Shown here: positions 1-4,539 of the stretch, piece by piece
Position numbering within the stretch: position 1 is the first letter of the stretch
How the letters are laid out: every line of letters starts with the position of its first letter
Source: CAYSPU01 sp964432995
GTDB taxonomy: Bacteria; Verrucomicrobiota; Verrucomicrobiia; Limisphaerales; JAHDYP01
Length of the DNA: 5,452 nucleotides
Direction of reading: 5' to 3'
Assembly (NCBI GenBank): GCA_964432995.1
Contig: CAYSPU010000331.1
Span: 1 to 5,452, forward strand
Position numbers and translations under genes: made by a program
Notes under the pieces: generated by a model
Databases searched by the model: none
Seen by the model: the letters and a program-made list of their open reading frames with translations, nothing else
What the model was told of the DNA's origin: nothing

Positions 1-1626
1 TTCGGGGGCCAGCTCGGCGTCCTGGAGGAGAACCGTCATGCCCAGGATGCCGTTGAGGGGGGTGCGGACTTCGTGGCTGATGTTGGCGAGAAACTCGGAC
101 TTGAGGCGGAGGGCTTCGACGGCGGCGTCGCGGGCGGTGGCCAGTTCTTTGAGGAAGCGGTTGCGCTCGGTGATATCCATCATGGCGCCGAGGACGCGGG
201 TGGGGCGTCCGCGGGGGTCGAGGAGGACGAAGGCGCGATCGAAGACCTCGGCGTAGGAGCCGTCGGCGCGGCGGTGGCGGTATTCGGCGGACCAGAAGCG
301 GGTGCCGCTGTCGATGACTTGCCGCAGGCCCTCGAGGACGCGGCGGCGGTCTTCGGGATGGATCAGTTGGTCCCACCAGTCGGCGTCGTGCTCCACCTCG
401 TCGGCGGCGTAGCCGAAGATGGTGCGGATGCCTTCGTTCCACCAGACGCGGTTGGTGGTGAGGTCCCAGTCCCAGACGGTGTCGTTGGTGGCGCGGGCGA
501 TCAACTGGAAGCGTTCCTCGCTTCGGCGCAGTTCTTCTTCGGCCTGTTTGCGTTCGGTGATGTCGTGAAGAATCGTGAGGAGGCAACGTTCGCCATTGAG
601 TTCGACGATGTCGAAGGCGCCGAGGCAGGAATGGGACTGGCCCTGGCGGTCGCGGATGCGGACTTCGAGGTTGTGGAGCGAGCCTTGCTCGTGGAGTTCG
701 CGGATCACGCGCGCGCGCTGGTCGGGGTCTTCCCACAGGTTGAGGGCGAGGGCGGTATGTCCCAGGGCTTCGTCGCGGCGGTAGCCGGTCAGGTCGGTGA
801 AGCTCTCGTTGACATCGATGAAGCGTCCGTCGGCGAGCGTGGAGATGGAGGTGGTGACGGGACTGGAGTGGAAGGCTTTGGAGAAGCGCTCTTCCAGTTG
901 CCGGAGGGCCTGTTCGGCGCGTTTGCGATGGGTGATGTCCTGGATGAGGCTGAGTTCGCAGATGGGGGTGCCGTGGGCGCCGGTGAGAATGGCGCTGGTG
1001 ACGCGGGCCCAGAGGACTTCGCGTTCCTTGGTGACGAACCGCAGTTCCTGCTCGACCTGAGTGGGTTCCCTCCGGAAGAGGCTTTGGGCTCGGTCCAGAT
1101 GATCCCGGGCGTCTTCGGGATAGGCCAAGTCCATGAGGCCCCAGCCGAGGATTTCGGTTTCCTCGTAACCGAGGAGCTGGCACAAGGCGCGATTGGCGCG
1201 GAGGATTCGGGAATCCGCGTTCAAGAGGAGGATGCCGATGGGGCCAGCCTCGAAGGCCTGGCGGAAGCGCTCTTCGCTTTGGCGGAGGGCTTCCTGTGAA
1301 TGCCGGAGGGCGTCGTTGAGTTGGGCCAGGTCACGGGCATGGCGCTCGGCCAGTCGTCGCTGCTGCCAGAGGTAGAAGCAGAGGACGACGAGAACCAACA
1401 GGGCGAGTTGGAGGATCTCAACGTAGTAGAAGCCTCCGGATGCCAGAAGAGGGCGGGCGGCGGAAGGGGTCGCGCCGCAGGTGCCGGCGGAGACGACGAG
1501 GGTTAGGAGCGAGGCCGCGAGAAAGGTGGCGGGGGCGATCCGGCGAGGGCCGCGGCGGAGGGATAGCGCCCCCCGGCGCCGAGGACTGGAGACTCGGCGG
1601 TGCGATGGGCGTGGCGACCGCGGCAT
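1..1626 (-). CDS. Membrane-anchored multi-PAS sensor histidine kinase (C-terminus beyond left edge)
   Basis: Reading the minus strand from the ATG at 1626-1624 gives 542 codons without a stop up to the window edge. A basic N-terminus with RRGPRR is followed by a hydrophobic helix (about residues 30-48), a short loop and a second helix (about 66-87). This suggests a two-TM hairpin with almost no periplasmic domain. Three PAS domains follow (about 117-232, 243-357, 365-487), each ending in a DIT[HE]R motif; the third has the PAS_3-like HPEDR motif. The HisKA dimerisation domain begins near residue 505, with an H-box SHEVRTPLNG and the predicted autophosphorylated His518 (codon at 75-73). The ATPase domain, and any receiver domain, must lie off the edge. 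The signal is probably cytoplasmic and sensed by PAS. The start is uncertain: in-frame ATGs also lie at 1650 and 1677, none has a well-placed ribosome binding site, and the frame stays open upstream. Divergent to the STAS operon, so a possible partner of its receiver (inference). Confidence 0.93.
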   Translation of the reverse strand, partial: MPRSPRPSHRRVSSPRRRGALSLRRGPRRIAPATFLAASLLTLVVSAGTCGATPSAARPLLASGGFYYVEILQLALLVLVVLCFYLWQQRRLAERHARDLAQLNDALRHSQEALRQSEERFRQAFEAGPIGILLLNADSRILRANRALCQLLGYEETEILGWGLMDLAYPEDARDHLDRAQSLFRREPTQVEQELRFVTKEREVLWARVTSAILTGAHGTPICELSLIQDITHRKRAEQALRQLEERFSKAFHSSPVTTSISTLADGRFIDVNESFTDLTGYRRDEALGHTALALNLWEDPDQRARVIRELHEQGSLHNLEVRIRDRQGQSHSCLGAFDIVELNGERCLLTILHDITERKQAEEELRRSEERFQLIARATNDTVWDWDLTTNRVWWNEGIRTIFGYAADEVEHDADWWDQLIHPEDRRRVLEGLRQVIDSGTRFWSAEYRHRRADGSYAEVFDRAFVLLDPRGRPTRVLGAMMDITERNRFLKELATARDAAVEALRLKSEFLANISHEVRTPLNGILGMTVLLQDAELAPE

Positions 1627-1827
1627 CGGGCTTGCGCTAGTACACCGCATCCTAAGGCGGTTGAGGAGTGGCGTCATGCCTTTTTGGAGAATTTGCGTGA
1701 CTTGGGGTGGGGGCTTTGTTCTGCTGCGGGCAGTGGCCCCCCGGGCTTGGCGGACGTGCGGGCGCGGGGCGCGGAGCACTCCCGGGGCGGCATTCCCGCC
1801 GAATGACGCCCGGCGCGGAACAGACGC
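1627..1827. other. Divergent intergenic region between sensor kinase and STAS operon
   Basis: This roughly 200 bp spacer should hold the promoters of both divergent units, and its left part may be kinase coding sequence if an upstream start is used. No strong sigma70 promoter is visible for the plus-strand operon. On the minus strand a weak candidate is ATGACG (1677-1672), 17 bp, TAGGAT (1654-1649), each with four of six consensus matches. A small hairpin, GGCGG-cattc-CCGCC (1786-1800), lies just upstream of the STAS ribosome binding site and could fall in its leader. The most AT-rich stretch is around 1681-1720. Nothing here is decisive. Confidence 0.4.
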
Positions 1828-2136
1828 ATGAACATCAGAATCGAAGCCGCTGGCGACACGCTTTCCGTTGCGGGTGTTCACGAACTCAGTGCGGCCAACG
1901 CGACTTCCTTTCGGGACCACGTCCGCTCGGCCATGGCCCCGTCGCTGAAGAACATCGAGATCGACCTGTCGCAGGCGGTTTTTCTGGACAGCTCCGGGCT
2001 GGGGGCGCTGATCTCGCTGCACAAGACCGCCTGCAGCCGGCAGGGGATGGTGCGGCTGCTGCGGCCTGCGAACCCCGTTCAGCAAATCCTCGAACTCACG
2101 CGGATGCACCGCATCTTCGAGATTGTCCGAGCCTGA
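1828..2136 (+). CDS. STAS-domain anti-sigma factor antagonist (SpoIIAA/RsbV-like)
   Basis: A 102-residue single-domain STAS protein, the normal size for SpoIIAA/RsbV-type antagonists. The signature loop FLDSSGLGAL spans about residues 52-61. By comparison with SpoIIAA (Ser58 in the same DSSG loop), the second serine, Ser56, is the expected site of reversible phosphorylation. The usual STAS beta/alpha pattern is present, including an N-terminal strand, the IEIDLS strand (43-48) and a C-terminal helix ending FEIVRA. In this family the unphosphorylated form binds an anti-sigma factor or other partner and frees that partner's target; the serine-phosphorylated form does not. A GGAA at 1817-1820, 7 nt before the ATG, is a fair ribosome binding site. 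The stop lies 6 nt before the start of the kinase/phosphatase gene, so the two are surely co-transcribed and this protein is its obvious substrate (inference). The actual target is unknown, as no sigma factor is encoded here. Confidence 0.93.
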   Translation: MNIRIEAAGDTLSVAGVHELSAANATSFRDHVRSAMAPSLKNIEIDLSQAVFLDSSGLGALISLHKTACSRQGMVRLLRPANPVQQILELTRMHRIFEIVRA

Positions 2137-2142
2137 CCGCGC

Positions 2143-3927
2143 ATGTCGGCAACACCGGCCCAACGGTCGCGCCGCGCGTCCTTCCGCCTCACTTTCCCCT
2201 GCAGCTTCGCCGGGGTGCGCGAGGGCGCGCGGATGGCGCGCGAGTTCCTCCTGGAACAGGGGGTGGCGGCCGACGACCTGACAGCATGCGAGGTGGCGCT
2301 GGCCGAAGGGGCCAACAACGCGGTTCAATACGCCGGCGCGACCGGCCAATCGCATCCGGTGGTCTTGGAGATCCTCTGCGGGCCCGAGGAGGTCGAGATC
2401 CGGGTCGAGGATCGCACTCCCGGCTTCGACTGGCCGGACCGGGTGTCGCTGCCGGACGACACCGCGGAGCACGGACGCGGCCTCTACCTGATCCGGTCGT
2501 TGATGGACGAGGCGACCTACCTGCGCGGTCAGGAAACCAATTGCCTGGTGCTGCGGCGCGGCCGGCGCGTCCCGGTTTCGCGCGCGGGGGCGGCGGCGCC
2601 GGATCCGCGCGAATTGGCCCGGCGCTTCGCCGAGGATGAACGGATCATTCGCGACATGGCGGAGGAACTGAGCTCCTGTTACGAGAGTCTATCCGCGATC
2701 TTTCGCTACGGTGCCGAGCAGGGGCGGGCGTTGGGGATCGACGATTTCGCGCGCCGGCTGTTGGGCGACCTGCTGCGGGTGACGGGTGCGGACTGGTATT
2801 TGTTCCGGATGTTCGACGCCGAGTCCTCCACGCTGCGGGTGTTTGAGAGTTCGGCTTCGTCATCGGACTTGCCACCGCTGCCGGTTCCGGAAGAGGCCCC
2901 GGAGGAAGCGCCGGCGGAGGTGCGCGCGGCCGTGGGGCGCCGGGACTGCTGGATTGACGCGGAGCATCGGGCGTCGGACTCGGACCCGCTGCTTCGGGTG
3001 CAGAGCGGGTCGTGTTGCATGATTCACCCGGTGGCGCTGGGGGAGACGCTGGTGGGCACCCTGGCCGTGGGACGTTCGGGCGCGGACCGTCGGTTGACGG
3101 CGGCGGCGATGAACATTGTGCAGACGCTGGGGGATTTTCTGGCGATCCAGATTGTGAACTCGCGGTTTCAGGAGGAGCGCCTGCGCAATCTGCTCGTGGC
3201 GCGGGAGCTGGAGATCGCGCGGCACGTGCAGCGTTCCCTCTTGCCGGCCTCGATTTCCCAGCCGCAGGGGATGGAATTGGTCGGTTATTGCGAGAGCGCG
3301 CGGGAGGTGGGGGGAGATCTCTACGACGTGATCCCCCTGGACAACGACGGCGTGCTGATGGTGGTGAGCGACGTGATGGGCAAGGGACTGCCGGCGGCGA
3401 TGTTCGCCCTCATGTTGCGGAGCCTGGTGCGCGCCTCGCGGGCCCTCGGGGATCAGCCCGGGCGTCTCCTCCATCAGGTCAACGACCTGTTGCAGGAAGA
3501 GCTTTCCCGAGTGGACATGTTCGTCACGGCGCAGTTGGTGTTTGTGGATCCGCGGCGGCGTCGACTCGTGGTCGCCAACGCCGGGCACTGTCCGTTCCTC
3601 TTCTGCCCTGAGCCCGGGGCCGCGGTGGAGGTCATCTCGCCGGAGGGGATGCCCATTGGCGTGCTGCCGGACGTCGACTTTGATGAAGTCCGGGTGTCGT
3701 TCGGACCGGGCGCCTGTTGTCTGGTGTACACCGACGGCTTGACCGAGGCGCGCGATCCGGCGGGGGAGATGTTCGGGCAGGAGCGGCTGCGGGATTGGCT
3801 GAGTCGGTCGGCGGGGGGCGGCGGCGGGGCGGAAGAGATGAAGCAGCGACTGGTCGGCTGCCTCCAGGGTTTTCAGAAGGATCAGGCCTTGAGGGATGAC
3901 CAGACTTTCCTGATACTCCGCGGCTGA
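2143..3927 (+). CDS. Fused serine kinase - GAF - PP2C phosphatase, partner-switching regulator
   Basis: A 594-residue soluble protein with opposing activities at its two ends. Residues about 13-140 form an RsbW/SpoIIAB-like GHKL ATPase domain. Its N-box is CEVALAEGANNAV, with Glu55 and Asn59 matching the catalytic base and Mg ligand of SpoIIAB; its G1 region is VEDRTPGFD (Asp90) and its G2 region EHGRGLYLI (110-117). A charged helical linker (about 155-190) leads to a GAF-like domain (about 190-340) with a Pro/Glu-rich loop near 244-260. A second signalling helix (342-367) enters the SpoIIE/RsbU-type PP2C domain, with VQRSLLP (362-368), GGDLYD (390-395), SDVMGKG (409-415), NAGHCPF (479-485), YTDGLTEA (529-536) and DDQT (585-588). 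The metal-binding aspartates are all present. The domain starts only about 12 residues in, which supports the ATG at 2143 although its ribosome binding site is weak; translation is probably coupled to the STAS gene 6 nt upstream. I infer that it both phosphorylates and dephosphorylates that STAS protein, with balance set through GAF. The first Gly of G1 is replaced by Thr92. Confidence 0.93.
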   Translation: MSATPAQRSRRASFRLTFPCSFAGVREGARMAREFLLEQGVAADDLTACEVALAEGANNAVQYAGATGQSHPVVLEILCGPEEVEIRVEDRTPGFDWPDRVSLPDDTAEHGRGLYLIRSLMDEATYLRGQETNCLVLRRGRRVPVSRAGAAAPDPRELARRFAEDERIIRDMAEELSSCYESLSAIFRYGAEQGRALGIDDFARRLLGDLLRVTGADWYLFRMFDAESSTLRVFESSASSSDLPPLPVPEEAPEEAPAEVRAAVGRRDCWIDAEHRASDSDPLLRVQSGSCCMIHPVALGETLVGTLAVGRSGADRRLTAAAMNIVQTLGDFLAIQIVNSRFQEERLRNLLVARELEIARHVQRSLLPASISQPQGMELVGYCESAREVGGDLYDVIPLDNDGVLMVVSDVMGKGLPAAMFALMLRSLVRASRALGDQPGRLLHQVNDLLQEELSRVDMFVTAQLVFVDPRRRRLVVANAGHCPFLFCPEPGAAVEVISPEGMPIGVLPDVDFDEVRVSFGPGACCLVYTDGLTEARDPAGEMFGQERLRDWLSRSAGGGGGAEEMKQRLVGCLQGFQKDQALRDDQTFLILRG

Positions 3928-3930
3928 GGG
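3926..3930 (+). promoter_or_regulatory. Ribosome binding site of the receiver gene, overlapping the upstream stop
   Basis: GAGGG lies 6 nt before the ATG at 3937 and shares bases with the TGA stop (3925-3927) of the kinase/phosphatase gene. Ribosomes ending the upstream gene would arrive on this site, so translational coupling is likely. It also fixes the start of the receiver gene. Confidence 0.7.
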
Positions 3931-3936
3931 CCGCCT

Positions 3937-4329
3937 ATGTCGAACAAGATCCTGGTGGTCGACGACGAACCGTTCATGCTCCGCCTGATGGAGATCGTGC
4001 TGGAGCGCGGGGGCTATGCGTTGCTGAAGGCGGCGAACGGGAGCGAGGCCCTCGAGATTGCCGCCCGGGAGCACCCGAGCCTCGTCGTCATGGATGCCAT
4101 GATGCCGAAGATGGATGGGCTGACCGCGCTCCGCATCCTGAAGCAGGATCCGGCCACCCAGAGCATTCCGGTCATCATTTTGACGGCCAACCCAAGCAAG
4201 TTCACCAAGGACGAGGCGGTCTCGAGCGGGGCGACGGTGTTTCTGACCAAGCCGTTCAGCCCGACGCAACTGTTGGCCGAGGCGCGGAGGCTGGTGACGA
4301 AGCCGTCCACAGAGACGCCGCCCAGTTGA
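3937..4329 (+). CDS. Stand-alone CheY-like response regulator receiver
   Basis: A 130-residue single-domain receiver without an output domain. All key residues are visible: the acidic pair Asp9-Asp10 in ILVVDDEP, the phosphoacceptor Asp53 in LVVMDAMMPKMDG, the switch Thr83 in VIILTAN, and Lys105 in FLTKPF. The tail after about residue 120 is short and disordered-looking (TKPSTETPPS). Such proteins are phosphorylated by a sensor histidine kinase and act by binding other proteins, not DNA. It is the last gene of the operon, 9 nt after the kinase/phosphatase gene, so a role in controlling that protein is the simplest reading. The divergent PAS histidine kinase is the nearest possible phosphodonor. 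Both partner assignments are inferred from gene order only. Confidence 0.95.
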   Translation: MSNKILVVDDEPFMLRLMEIVLERGGYALLKAANGSEALEIAAREHPSLVVMDAMMPKMDGLTALRILKQDPATQSIPVIILTANPSKFTKDEAVSSGATVFLTKPFSPTQLLAEARRLVTKPSTETPPS

Positions 4330-4337
4330 CCGCAGGC

Positions 4338-4365
4338 CCCGGGGTTGACAGGGCGAGTCCCCGGG
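4338..4365. repeat. Inverted repeat flanking the -35 box of the sufB promoter
   Basis: CCCGGGG (4338-4344) and CCCCGGG (4359-4365) are perfect 7-bp inverted arms separated by 14 bp. The -35 hexamer lies just inside the left arm, and the right arm ends directly before the -10 element. As DNA it could be an operator. As RNA from the receiver operon it could form a GC-rich stem, but no T-run follows, so it is not a canonical intrinsic terminator. Confidence 0.5.
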
Positions 4366-4372
4366 ATACATT
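4345..4372 (+). promoter_or_regulatory. Candidate sigma70-type promoter for sufB
   Basis: A perfect TTGACA at 4345-4350 is followed, after 16 bp, by TACATT at 4367-4372 (four of six matches to the -10 consensus). It lies 13 bp after the receiver gene's stop, points towards sufB, and is the best promoter match I see in the window. Transcription would start near 4379, leaving a leader of about 160 nt. Its presence suggests that sufB is not simply part of the regulatory operon upstream. Confidence 0.55.
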
Positions 4373-4394
4373 GCGCTCGACACGCGCGCGCGCC

Positions 4395-4483
4395 ACGGAC
4401 TGGCAACTGCCGCTCGGTGGGAGGCGGCCAGGACGCGATGGGTTGGACACATCTCGCCGTGGAAACGCGGTGCGGAGGTCCGT
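4395..4483 (+). other. Potentially structured 5' leader of sufB
   Basis: ACGGAC (4395-4400) can pair with GTCCGT (4478-4483) and enclose several hairpins: CTGGC/GCCAG (4400-4404 with 4427-4431), a weaker GATG/CATC (4437-4440 with 4450-4453), and a 7-bp stem (4455-4461 with 4466-4472) closed by a GAAA tetraloop. C4400 can serve only one of the first two helices. I do not recognise a known riboswitch or RNA family. GC-rich DNA makes chance pairing easy, so this is a candidate only. Confidence 0.25.
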
Positions 4484-4539
4484 TGGGTCTTCAAGCCGTT
4501 TCCGGCAGGGGACGGGTACATCCGGATACGTGACGGGAG

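Noticed and set aside
73..1299. Open frame of 408 codons on the plus strand
   Set aside because: It is the antisense of the PAS kinase. Its translation is an Ala/Gly/Glu/Val-rich string without recognisable domains, while the minus strand gives clear PAS and HisKA motifs.
1670..1685. Small GGC...GCC hairpin followed by five T as a plus-strand terminator
   Set aside because: The stem is only 3-4 bp and no plus-strand gene ends upstream of it; on the minus strand the same bases hold a possible kinase start.
1481..1831. Open frame of 116 codons (or 51 from the ATG at 1676) whose stop overlaps the STAS ATG
   Set aside because: Largely antisense to the kinase start and rich in Arg. The ATGA overlap is tempting, but no ribosome binding site or recognisable protein supports it.
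1707..2639. Open frame of 310 codons on the plus strand
   Set aside because: Overlaps the STAS gene and the kinase domain in another frame, and the translation is Arg/Gly/Ala-rich low complexity. The real frames have conserved motifs.
4338..4365. The CCCGGGG/CCCCGGG dyad as an intrinsic terminator of the receiver operon
   Set aside because: No run of T follows either arm on either strand, and it coincides with a promoter, so an operator-like reading is preferred.
4345..4533. 62-codon frame starting with TTG in the sufB upstream region
   Set aside because: Its start codon is the -35 hexamer itself, it has no ribosome binding site, and the translation is not protein-like.
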